This document shows positions 55,728 through 63,250 of a stretch of DNA of 63,250 nucleotides, piece by piece. Positions within the stretch are counted from its first letter, which is position 1; the number at the start of each line of letters is the position of its first letter. The DNA is from Paracoccaceae bacterium (GTDB taxonomy: Bacteria > Pseudomonadota > Alphaproteobacteria > Rhodobacterales > Rhodobacteraceae), in assembly GCA_902512685.1 (NCBI GenBank), contig CABXKH010000005.1, positions 1 through 63,250 of the forward strand. Direction: 5' to 3'. The notes below the pieces were generated by a model. The model saw nothing but the letters and a program-made list of their open reading frames with translations. It was not told the DNA's origin and ran no database searches. The translations under genes were made by a program, and so were the position numbers.

Positions 55728-56558
55728 TTAAAACCCGATCGCAATTACGCCGGCAACAATCATTAAAGCGGATATTAGTTTTTCAAGTAATGCGTTTTCT
55801 TTGAAAAAGAATATCCCGATGATGACTGCAAAGAGCACAGAAATTTCCCTTAGGGCAGTGATCACGGCAATCGGGGCCACGGTCATTGCCCAAACGGCAA
55901 TTGAATAGGCGGCGACCGACGCGCCGCTTGCCAGTAATCCTTGGACCCAAACCAACTTAGATTTCGGAATTATGGCTCTGCCGCGTAGAGCGAACCCCCC
56001 AATGACAAACAGGGAAGAATCTAGGAAAAACAACCACCCCACATAGCCCAAAGCCGTTCCTGCGGCCCGCGCACCCAAGCCGTCAAAAAGCGAATATCCG
56101 GCAGTTCCGACCGCTGCCATGAGGGCGAAAGGTATAAGCGCCCACTCTTCTTTGTGCGAAATGACCCCTCTTGCCATCAGTAAAATGCCCAATCCGATCA
56201 GTAAAATACCCCCAATCTGTAAAGTGCTGACAGCATCTGGAAGGAAAAGAAGGCTGATTGTGAGCACTATCATCGGAGCGGTGCCGCGGGCGATTGGATA
56301 TACCCGGCTAAGATCGCCCTTAATATAGGCAAAGGTCAAAAAAAACTTATAGATCAAATGGCATAGGACCGACCCCAATAAAAATAACCAGCTCTGCGGA
56401 TCCGGCACGGGATAAAACGCAATAAGAAAAAGGCCAAAAAAAATGTGGCCAAAGGATAATAACAGCATACCTTGAAACTTATCATCACCAAATTTGATGA
56501 TCGCGTTCCAGCAGGCATGCAAGAGAGCGGCAAATAAAACAGCCAGAAAAATAGACAT
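55728..56558 (-). CDS. DMT superfamily (EamA) permease
   Basis: A 276-residue protein with nine to ten hydrophobic helices. AALLHACWNAIIKFGDDKF at the start and YIKGDLSRVYPIARGTAPMIVLTISLLFL are EamA hallmarks; ITALREISVLFAVIIGIFFFKENALLEKL closes the second repeat. It is convergent with the 2-hydroxyacid dehydrogenase gene (38 bp), and its RYPIARGTAP-like motif resembles the permease near ftsY. Substrate unknown; it is not obviously part of the catabolic operon. Confidence 0.83.
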   Translation of the reverse strand: MSIFLAVLFAALLHACWNAIIKFGDDKFQGMLLLSFGHIFFGLFLIAFYPVPDPQSWLFLLGSVLCHLIYKFFLTFAYIKGDLSRVYPIARGTAPMIVLTISLLFLPDAVSTLQIGGILLIGLGILLMARGVISHKEEWALIPFALMAAVGTAGYSLFDGLGARAAGTALGYVGWLFFLDSSLFVIGGFALRGRAIIPKSKLVWVQGLLASGASVAAYSIAVWAMTVAPIAVITALREISVLFAVIIGIFFFKENALLEKLISALMIVAGVIAIGF

Positions 56559-56768
56559 GTATGGCCTTTCGGGACAATTTAAAATTTGCCTCTCTGGCGC
56601 AGTGCAACAATTTTGACTGTAAGGTCAACCATGTTTGGGTAGAGAATTCAGTTTGAGGTCACCAAAGGTGCCTAAAATGGCGACGGCAAGTTAGCTTTAT
56701 GTCCCAATAATCAAAGTCAAGAACACATTTTTTATGTATCCATCTATTTTGAATTCTGGATTTGAGTC

Positions 56769-58616
56769 ATGAATTCAGCAGTGTTCTGCCGATTTAATGA
56801 AGGCATGATGCCCTCTGGTCTTTCTAGGCTAACCCCTGATAGATTACGACAAATGATTATTCGCCCTCAATTTAGATTGCTGCTTATTTGTGGCGCTTTG
56901 GTTGTAAGCTTCATACTTTCATTTGCGGTCTGGCAAGTGGGCTATCGACAGGCGCGCGAACAATCGGCTTTGCGCGGCAAGGCCGATGTGGCATTGGCTG
57001 TTGATTGGCTTACTGCACAGTTACAACGCCATAAAGAAAAGGTAGTGTTGTTGGTTGAGCATCCACTGTTGGAGCAACTGCAATACCCTGTTGCGGATGC
57101 ACAAGGCCGCGCAGCAGGGGATTTACTACTTGAAGCAGCGGATAAAACCGGTGCTTTGGCACTGTTTTATGCGGACCGTGAAGGGCGGGTTTTGGCATCG
57201 GCACATCAATCAAATATGTCAAATATAAAAGAGACAGAGTATTTTAAACGGGCCATGGACGGGGCGCTTGGCGTATCGCATGGGATATCTGAGCCCTTGG
57301 GTAAACGCGTATTTTATTTTGCTGCACCAGCCTTTGAAAAGTCGGGTAAAGTTGCTGCGGCCTTAATCGTAGCGGTGGATATCGAGCGCGTGGAAGAAGA
57401 ATGGCGCGGCGGCTCGCCTACATTGCTTTTCATTGATGAGGCAGGATCAGTGTTTATTTCGAACCGATCTGAGCTGTTGTTTTGGTCACGTGTTCCCGAG
57501 AAAAACCAGTTTCTGGACCCACAAGGGCAACCAGCTGAATTTTCAAGCTCAAAAAAGGGTGATTTGGAAATTTGGAATTTGGATTGGGGTCCCTATATTC
57601 CGCGTCAGGGCCTTCACTTGTCGGTTCCAATGCCCAGCATTGGCTTAAGCGGAGAAGCAATCATTGACTTGGCTCCAGCCAAACGCTTGGCTTGGTTGCA
57701 AGCCGCTGTTATGGCTGCCGTGTGCTTGGGGTTCGGTGCCATCACATTGATAACTTTGGATCGCCGCCATGCTCTTGCGCAAGCTAATATGGTTCTTGAA
57801 GAACGCGTTTTAGCGCGCACCATGGCATTGTCTGATAGCAATACAAGCCTGCGTCATGAGATCAAAGAACGCAAAGAGGCAGAATTGGCCCTTAAGCGCG
57901 CACAGGAAAGTCTTATTCAGGCAGAAAAACTGAGCGCGCTGGGACAGGTTTCCGCGGGTATCAGTCACGAATTAAACCAACCATTGATGGCCATCCAGCA
58001 ATATGCAGAAAATGCGGCCGACTTTATTGAACAAAACCGTAATGCCGTCGCGAGCGACAACCTGACCCAGATTTCCAGTCTTGCCCGGCGTATGGCGCGG
58101 ATCATTACAAACCTAAAAGCCTTTGTGCGAAATGAAAATGAACCAATGACGCGCGTTGATTGCGTTTCAGTCGTCGAAACAGCTCTTGAGTTGGTTCAAA
58201 CACGCCGGGAACAGGAAAGCGTCACTTTAATCTGGGAAAAACCTGAAAAGCCAATTTGGATTTTAGCAGGCGAAGTGCGATTGGGGCAGGTTTTGATAAA
58301 CCTGTTGACCAATGCCCTTGATGCGATGTCAGAAAGCGATAGCAAAACGCTTCAATTGGACATTAGGGTAGAGGGGCAGGTTTTTATCACTGTGCAGGAT
58401 TCTGGCCCGGGGATCGCCCAACCTGAAAAGATCTTTGATCCATTTTATTCCACCAAAGAAGTTAGCGCCTCAGATGGCTTGGGTTTGGGGCTTTCAATTT
58501 CTTATGGGTTGATCCAAAGTTTCGGCGGTGAAATTAAAGGTGGAAATACAAGCAATGGTGCGAAATTCACGGTTGCGTTGAAGCCATTCACTCAAACGGA
58601 GGGGGCAGATGGGTAA
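56769..58616 (+). CDS. dctB: DctB-like sensor histidine kinase
   Basis: A 615-residue membrane kinase of the C4-dicarboxylate sensor type. A helix at about 34-55 starts a periplasmic double-Cache/PAS-like sensor (to ~300), a second helix LQAAVMAAVCLGFGAITLITL follows, then a coiled region and the HisKA domain with phospho-His400 in GISHELNQPLMAIQQYAENAA, and an HATPase domain (LLTNALDAM, DSGPGI, DGLGLGLSISYGL). Its 3' end overlaps the regulator gene by eight bases. It likely senses C4-dicarboxylates for the TRAP operon downstream. Confidence 0.87.
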   Translation: MNSAVFCRFNEGMMPSGLSRLTPDRLRQMIIRPQFRLLLICGALVVSFILSFAVWQVGYRQAREQSALRGKADVALAVDWLTAQLQRHKEKVVLLVEHPLLEQLQYPVADAQGRAAGDLLLEAADKTGALALFYADREGRVLASAHQSNMSNIKETEYFKRAMDGALGVSHGISEPLGKRVFYFAAPAFEKSGKVAAALIVAVDIERVEEEWRGGSPTLLFIDEAGSVFISNRSELLFWSRVPEKNQFLDPQGQPAEFSSSKKGDLEIWNLDWGPYIPRQGLHLSVPMPSIGLSGEAIIDLAPAKRLAWLQAAVMAAVCLGFGAITLITLDRRHALAQANMVLEERVLARTMALSDSNTSLRHEIKERKEAELALKRAQESLIQAEKLSALGQVSAGISHELNQPLMAIQQYAENAADFIEQNRNAVASDNLTQISSLARRMARIITNLKAFVRNENEPMTRVDCVSVVETALELVQTRREQESVTLIWEKPEKPIWILAGEVRLGQVLINLLTNALDAMSESDSKTLQLDIRVEGQVFITVQDSGPGIAQPEKIFDPFYSTKEVSASDGLGLGLSISYGLIQSFGGEIKGGNTSNGAKFTVALKPFTQTEGADG

Positions 58617-59838
58617 GGTCTTGATCGTTGATGATGATCGGCAGTTGCGCCAAGCACTGTTGCAGACACTTGAATTGGCAGGGGTTCAGGCGCAAGGGGC
58701 CGGGTCATTTATTGAGGCCAAAGATTTCATCAAAGATGATTTTGATGGGATTGTTCTAAGTGATTTACGTATGCCCGGCAGAGATGGGTTTCATCTTTTA
58801 TCCTATAGTCAAAAGATTGATCCTGAATTGCCGGTTATTTTACTTACAGGACACGCAGAAATTCCGCTCGCCGTTAAAGCGATGGGGCAGGGGGCATTTG
58901 ACTTTCTCGAAAAACCCTGCGCGCGCGATGCATTACTGCCGGTTCTAGAGCGGGCGCTGAAAACGCGGTCTTTGGTGCTTGAAAACAGGAATTTAAGAAG
59001 CACTTTAGAAGCCTCTGATCCTGCCGCGCGGATGGTTTTTGGAATTTCGGATAAGGCGCAAAACCTTCGCCGTGCGATTAGAACAGTTGCGGCGCTTAAT
59101 ACTGATGTTTTGATCAGTGGTGCCCCAGGCACAGGTGTGTCAAAGGTTGCAGAAATTATACATATGTGTTCACCGCGCGCTCAGGGCCCCTTTCAAAAGC
59201 GTGCGGCAGATGGTCTTGAAGGGCGCGCACTAGAACAAGCTCTAGAGGATTGCGCGCGCGGCATTTTGTTTCTGGATCGCATCGACTTGATGCCGCAAGA
59301 TATGCAACTTGCCCTACTAAATTTATTGGAACACCATACGCAGGTCAGGTTGATAGCCGGTATGACTGTTGCCTCGCCTGCTTTGGTGGCGCCGGGCAGT
59401 GTGCAGGAGGACTTGTTTTATCGTCTCACTGTGGCGTCGGTTCATATTCCCAGCTTATCAGAGCGTACAGAAGATATTCCAGTGATGTTTTCCCAATATG
59501 TACAGCAAGCTGCTGAGCAATCTGGACTTGCGGCACCCGCTATTACGCCCCAAGTTACAGCGCATTTGCTTCAACAAGATATCAGCGGCAATGCGCGCGC
59601 CTTGATGAGTATGGCGATGCAATTTGTGTTGGGTATTGAGGAAAGCACATCAAAAAACTCTGCCGCACAGGGGTTGGTTGCGCAAATGGCCCAAGTGGAA
59701 AAAACACTTCTGATAGATGCATTACGCCACAGTAAGGGCCATGCAGTGGCCGCCGCTGAATCGTTGCAACTGCCGCGGAAAACATTTTACGATAAACTTG
59801 CAAAATACGGCATTCGAGCAGAGACTTTTCGCCTTTGA
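58609..59838 (+). CDS. dctD: DctD-like response regulator with a degenerate AAA+ domain
   Basis: A 409-residue NtrC-family regulator. The receiver domain is intact (LIVDDD, phospho-Asp52 in LSDLRMPGRDG, LLTGHAE, LEKPC), and a Fis-type helix-turn-helix closes the protein (GHAVAAAESLQLPRKTFYDKLAKYG). The central AAA+ domain is eroded: Walker A reads GAPGTGVSKVA without its lysine, no GAFTGA loop is present, and Walker B reads GILFLDRIDLM. It probably cannot drive sigma-54 open-complex formation and may act through sigma-70 like R. capsulatus NtrC, which also lacks GAFTGA. It lies upstream of dctPQM. Confidence 0.85.
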   Translation: MGKVLIVDDDRQLRQALLQTLELAGVQAQGAGSFIEAKDFIKDDFDGIVLSDLRMPGRDGFHLLSYSQKIDPELPVILLTGHAEIPLAVKAMGQGAFDFLEKPCARDALLPVLERALKTRSLVLENRNLRSTLEASDPAARMVFGISDKAQNLRRAIRTVAALNTDVLISGAPGTGVSKVAEIIHMCSPRAQGPFQKRAADGLEGRALEQALEDCARGILFLDRIDLMPQDMQLALLNLLEHHTQVRLIAGMTVASPALVAPGSVQEDLFYRLTVASVHIPSLSERTEDIPVMFSQYVQQAAEQSGLAAPAITPQVTAHLLQQDISGNARALMSMAMQFVLGIEESTSKNSAAQGLVAQMAQVEKTLLIDALRHSKGHAVAAAESLQLPRKTFYDKLAKYGIRAETFRL

Positions 59839-60029
59839 AGTGTGTGGAATGCCGCTCATCTGGGCATCAGCCCTGTATGATAATCCGCACAGTCTTGCGA
59901 AATTAGCAGCTTGATTTCAATCGCTTTGTTCTTTTAAGTATATAAGATAAAATATAAAAAATCGAAATTTCCGCAATAATTGAAGACTGTCTTGATGCTT
60001 TAAGTGAGATAAACTTTTATTCGATTCGT

Positions 60030-60042
60030 GCCCTGATAGGGC
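60030..60042 (+). promoter_or_regulatory. Short hairpin in the dctP leader
   Basis: GCCCT (60030-60034) and AGGGC (60038-60042) form a perfect 5-bp stem with a three-base loop, 11 bases before the AGGAGG of dctP. It may influence RNA stability or translation; no known motif. Confidence 0.25.
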
Positions 60043-60066
60043 GAGATGTTTCTAGGAGGAAATATA

Positions 60067-61068
60067 ATGAAATTTGTTACTGCTGCGGTTGCGGCCATGG
60101 CCCTGACCACATTTGCATCTACAGTTTCGGCAAGTTGCGAAACAGGCGAGATCGTGATCAAGCTGAGCCATGTCACCAATACAGACAAACACCCAAAAGG
60201 CATTGCTGCCTCACTGCTGCAATCGCGGGTGAATGAAGAAATGAATGGCATAGCTTGTATGGAAGTTTTCCCTAACTCAACGCTTTACAATGACAATCAG
60301 GTCCTAGAAGCGATGTTGCAGGGTGATGTTCAAATGGCTGCGCCCTCGCTGTCAAAGTTCGAGCAATTCACCAAGGTTTTTCGAATCTTTGACCTGCCGT
60401 TCATGTTTAAAAACATCAATGCTGTTGACGAGTTCCAAAATAGCACGACTGGGCAGTCTATGAAAGAAAGCATGACGCGCCGCGGTCTTTTAGGATTGGC
60501 GTTCTGGCACAATGGGATGAAGCAAATGTCCGCGAACAAAGCGCTGATTGACCCAAGCGATGCCAATGGTCTTAAATTCCGGGTTCAGAACTCAGAAGTA
60601 TTGAAAGCGCAAATGGCCGCGCTGGGCGGATCACCACAGCCGATGGCGTTTTCAGAAGTCTATGGCGCATTGCAAACTGGCGTTGTGGACGGTCAGGAAA
60701 ATACCTGGTCCAATATTTACGGCAAGAAATTCTTTGAAGTTCAAGATGGCGTGACCGAAACCAATCACGGCATTATTGACTATATGCTGGTTACATCCAC
60801 CGATTGGTGGGACAGCCTTGACGGTGATGTGCGCGATCAACTTTCAACAATCATCGCCGAGGTCACCGAAGCCCGCAATGCTGAATCGACAGCCGTAAAT
60901 GATCAGGCCAAGCAGGAAATTATTGCGGCTGGTGGTGTTGTGCGTCAATTGAATGCATCGCAGCGTGATGCATGGGTCGCAGTCATGAAGCCTGTTTGGG
61001 AAAAATTCCGTGATGATGTGGGCCAAGAAAATATTGATGCGGCGCAAACGATCAATACCAAGCACTAA
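60067..61068 (+). CDS. dctP: TRAP C4-dicarboxylate-binding protein DctP
   Basis: A 333-residue periplasmic binding protein with signal peptide (KFVTAAVAAMALTTFASTVSA). The ligand-binding arginine lies in DANGLKFRVQNSEVLKAQMAALGG, followed by AFSEVYGALQTGVVDGQENTWSNIY, close to the classical DctP of Rhodobacter. With the DctB/DctD pair just upstream, succinate, malate or fumarate is the likely ligand. The ATG at 60067 follows a perfect AGGAGG; the frame upstream to 60046 is unused. Confidence 0.94.
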   Translation: MKFVTAAVAAMALTTFASTVSASCETGEIVIKLSHVTNTDKHPKGIAASLLQSRVNEEMNGIACMEVFPNSTLYNDNQVLEAMLQGDVQMAAPSLSKFEQFTKVFRIFDLPFMFKNINAVDEFQNSTTGQSMKESMTRRGLLGLAFWHNGMKQMSANKALIDPSDANGLKFRVQNSEVLKAQMAALGGSPQPMAFSEVYGALQTGVVDGQENTWSNIYGKKFFEVQDGVTETNHGIIDYMLVTSTDWWDSLDGDVRDQLSTIIAEVTEARNAESTAVNDQAKQEIIAAGGVVRQLNASQRDAWVAVMKPVWEKFRDDVGQENIDAAQTINTKH

Positions 61069-61086
61069 TACATCTAAATAAATTTG

Positions 61087-61117
61087 GCGCCCCCTTCAGG
61101 TGGGGGCGCAATTATTT
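61087..61117 (+). terminator. Intercistronic hairpin between dctP and dctQ
   Basis: GCGCCCCC (61087-61094) and GGGGGCGC (61102-61109) form a perfect 8-bp stem with a seven-base loop, followed by AATTATTT. The T tract is weak, so partial termination is expected, favouring DctP over the permease subunits. Confidence 0.65.
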
Positions 61118-61138
61118 ACCATCTGATGGATCTTTGGA

Positions 61139-61822
61139 ATGTCGTCCCAAGCCGAAAGCCCACTTAAGAGCTTTTTGAACAAGTTTGAAGAGACTGTAAT
61201 AGCGCTCATACTGGGCGTCATGGTGGTCGTTACATTTATCAATGTCGTTTTGCGGTATGGATTCAATACCGGCCTGATTTGGGGTTTGGAATTGGTTTCG
61301 TTTCTGTTTGCTTGGCTGGTATTGTTCGGGATCAGCTACGCAGTAAAAATTTCGGCGCACCTAGGGGTTGATGCCCTTTTAAACATTACCGCAGGCCCTA
61401 TGCGCAAAGCCTTTATGGCTGCTTCTGTTTTGCTGAGTATCTGTTATGCGGGCTTATTGTTGAAGGGAGCCTGGGATTACTGGGCCAATTTCGCAAATTT
61501 GCCGCAGACAACCGGGCGTTGGTTTCCAACAGGTTTCGAAGAGATGAAACGAACATCTTACCGCGCCTGGTATGAGGTGATTGATATTCCTTTTCCTGAG
61601 TTTCTGCGATGGATCGAGCCGTTGATGAATGAAGGTGAGCATTATGAAAAGCTGCCTCGTTTTATTCCTTATGTGATGCTTCCAATTGGTGCAGCTTTAC
61701 TGCTGTATCGTTTTCTTGAGGTCGCTCTATTGCTGCTGCGCGGCCAAAGCAAAAGCTTGATCGTAAGCCATGAAGCAGACGAGGCGGTCGAGCAGATCGC
61801 CGCCGAAAATAAAGAGGCCTAA
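61139..61822 (+). CDS. dctQ: TRAP C4-dicarboxylate transporter small permease DctQ
   Basis: A 227-residue membrane protein with four helices: VIALILGVMVVVTFINVVLRYG, the WGLELVSFLFAWLVLFGISYAVK segment typical of DctQ, a third helix at AFMAASVLLSICYAGLLL and a fourth at YVMLPIGAALLLYRFLEVALLLL. The long loop between helices three and four (FPTGFEEMKRTS to EGEHYEKLPRF) is seen in DctQ of the C4-dicarboxylate systems. It lies 70 bp after dctP across the hairpin and 3 bp before dctM. Confidence 0.92.
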   Translation: MSSQAESPLKSFLNKFEETVIALILGVMVVVTFINVVLRYGFNTGLIWGLELVSFLFAWLVLFGISYAVKISAHLGVDALLNITAGPMRKAFMAASVLLSICYAGLLLKGAWDYWANFANLPQTTGRWFPTGFEEMKRTSYRAWYEVIDIPFPEFLRWIEPLMNEGEHYEKLPRFIPYVMLPIGAALLLYRFLEVALLLLRGQSKSLIVSHEADEAVEQIAAENKEA

Positions 61823-61825
61823 TTT

Positions 61826-63202
61826 ATGGAAGTCGCAGTTCTTTTCATAATGGTTGTGGGATTGCTGTTGATCGGCACACCGATTGCGATTGCGCTTGGA
61901 TTGTCTTCCATTACCTTTCTTCTGGTGCTGGGGGATACCTCTTTGGCATCCATCGCACAGACCTTTTTTCAGGCGATGGCTGGTCACTACACCTTGCTTG
62001 CTATTCCGTTTTTCATTCTTGCTTCTTCTTTTATGTCTACAGGCGGTGTGGCTAGGCGGATCATTCGGTTTTCGATTGCAATCGTTGGACATTTCCCCGG
62101 GGGGTTGGCGATAGCAGGGGTCTTTGCTTGCATGCTGTTTGCGGCATTGTCTGGCTCTTCGCCTGCCACTGTTGTGGCAATTGGTTCAATTGTTATCGCA
62201 GGTATGCGCCAGGTCGGGTATTCAAAAGACTTTGCCGCCGGTGTGATTGCAAATGCGGGTACTTTGGGCATATTGATCCCTCCGTCGATTGTGATGGTGG
62301 TCTATGCTTCGGCCACGGATGTTTCTGTCGGGCGGATGTTTTTAGCAGGTGTCATCCCGGGGTTGTTGGCCGGCACGATGATGATGCTTACAATCTATGT
62401 AATTGCTAAAATTAAAAACCTGCCGAAGGGCCAGTGGCTTGGATGGTCAGAGGTGATCGCATCTGGGATGGATGCGATTTGGGGTTTGTTTTTAATTGTG
62501 ATTATTCTTGGAGGCATCTATGGCGGGATTTTTACGCCAACTGAGGCGGCGGCAGTCGCCGCAGTCTATGCATTTTTCATTGCAACTTTTGTGTATCGCG
62601 ATATGGGGCCTTTGGCGACGCCAGAAGGCCAAGATAATATCCCGTTGCGGCGCAAGCCTTTGGCGCTCATCACGGCATTTTTTCACAAAGACACACGCGA
62701 CACCTTGTTTGAGGCTGGCAAGCTTACAGTAACGTTGATGTTTATTATCGCTAATGCCCTGATCTTGAAGCACGTTTTGACCGATGAGCAAATCCCCCAG
62801 AAAATTGCAAGCACCATGTTGTCAGCCGGGTTTGGACCGATAATGTTTCTGGTTGTGGTCAATGTGATTTTGTTGATCGGGGGTCAGTTTCTGGAACCCT
62901 CTGGCCTGATCGTCATCGTGGCGCCGTTGGTGTTTCCGATCGCAATTGAATTGGGTATTGATCCCATTCATTTGGGCATCATCATGGTGGTTAATATGGA
63001 AATAGGCATGATCACGCCGCCCGTTGGCCTTAATCTTTTTGTGACATCAGGGGTCGCTGGCATGCCCATGATGCGCGTTGTCAAAGCGGCTTTACCATTC
63101 TTGGCGGTCTTGTTTGTCTTTTTGGTCCTTGTGACTTATGTGCCGTTTTTGTCAACATGGTTGCCGACGACCTTCATGGGGCCTGAAATTATAACAAAAT
63201 AA
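61826..63202 (+). CDS. dctM: TRAP C4-dicarboxylate transporter large permease DctM
   Basis: The 458-residue, roughly 12-helix transport subunit. It has AIPFFILASSFMSTGGVARRII, AALSGSSPATVVAIGSIVIAGM, GVIANAGTLGILIPPSIVMVVY, GGIFTPTEAAAVAAVYAFFI and MEIGMITPPVGLNLFV, all standard DctM signatures. It completes the dctP-dctQ-dctM operon placed after dctBD. A stretch CCTTGCGGG...CCGTAAGG after the stop may be part of a terminator, but the window ends before a T tract can be judged. Confidence 0.95.
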   Translation: MEVAVLFIMVVGLLLIGTPIAIALGLSSITFLLVLGDTSLASIAQTFFQAMAGHYTLLAIPFFILASSFMSTGGVARRIIRFSIAIVGHFPGGLAIAGVFACMLFAALSGSSPATVVAIGSIVIAGMRQVGYSKDFAAGVIANAGTLGILIPPSIVMVVYASATDVSVGRMFLAGVIPGLLAGTMMMLTIYVIAKIKNLPKGQWLGWSEVIASGMDAIWGLFLIVIILGGIYGGIFTPTEAAAVAAVYAFFIATFVYRDMGPLATPEGQDNIPLRRKPLALITAFFHKDTRDTLFEAGKLTVTLMFIIANALILKHVLTDEQIPQKIASTMLSAGFGPIMFLVVVNVILLIGGQFLEPSGLIVIVAPLVFPIAIELGIDPIHLGIIMVVNMEIGMITPPVGLNLFVTSGVAGMPMMRVVKAALPFLAVLFVFLVLVTYVPFLSTWLPTTFMGPEIITK

Positions 63203-63250
63203 AGCCCTTGCGGGTGTCTGGCCAGCCGTAAGGTGATTATCAGTTCAGGT

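Noticed and set aside
59840..60066. Possible sigma-54 promoter (GCAC...CTTGC near 59888-59900) before dctP
   Set aside because: The distance between the two elements is one base short of the strict sigma-54 spacing, and the DctD-like regulator lacks the GAFTGA loop.

Overview
The window looks like a chromosomal segment of a marine alphaproteobacterium of the Roseobacter group (Rhodobacterales). The basis is gene content: FtsY followed by a DMT permease and IspZ, a DUF6446-type gene wedged between glyQ and glyS, a SAM-II riboswitch before metZ, FolE2, a stand-alone ctaD next to lipB, and two TRAP transporter operons, one with a DctB/DctD pair. The genus cannot be fixed from sequence reading alone. 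Coding is dense, with mostly short gaps. I saw no rRNA, tRNA, CRISPR array, transposase or phage gene.

Region by region. 1-9.1 kb: 3' part of ftsY, EamA permease, ispZ, a YfcG-like glutathione transferase, SAM-II-controlled metZ, folE2, trkH and an AruI-like ThDP enzyme. 9.1-17.2 kb: a SPOR/peptidoglycan-binding protein with a dead protease domain, glyQ-DUF6446-glyS, and a pyruvate phosphate dikinase paralogue with an eroded ATP half. 17.3-24.9 kb: SleB-type hydrolase, folB-folP-glmM, ilvC, two tandem Lrp regulators and a class V aminotransferase. 24.9-35.3 kb: UbiH-type hydroxylase, pyrimidine 5'-nucleotidase, GntR regulator, a glycosyltransferase split by a nine-G tract, carA, yqeY, DUF2244, ctaD, lipB and a DUF2306 protein. 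35.3-40.3 kb: a class III cyclase with TPRs, small unknown genes and an acyl-CoA synthetase.

40.4-55.7 kb is the most distinctive part: a divergent accessory catabolic locus. Leftward, nine tightly packed cistrons run dctP-dctQ-dctM (TRAP uptake), a PhyH fragment, a UxaA-type dehydratase, a Gfo/Idh/MocA dehydrogenase, a complete PhyH dioxygenase, a beta-hydroxyacid dehydrogenase and an EamA permease. Rightward run a GntR regulator, an SDR dehydrogenase, an IlvD/Edd sugar-acid dehydratase, an FAH-family hydrolase and a D-2-hydroxyacid dehydrogenase. The rightward enzymes match the order dehydratase, 4-dehydrogenase, diketo-acid hydrolase of the non-phosphorylating L-fuconate/L-rhamnonate/pentonate routes, which end in pyruvate plus lactate, glycolate or glycerate. 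The leftward half seems to import and convert an unusual, perhaps modified, sugar acid. A 9-bp perfect inverted repeat in the divergent promoter region is a candidate site for the GntR protein.

55.7-63.2 kb: another EamA permease, then a DctB-like kinase, a DctD-like regulator whose AAA+ domain has lost its key motifs, and a C4-dicarboxylate-type TRAP operon dctPQM. Both TRAP operons carry a strong hairpin between the binding-protein gene and the permease genes.
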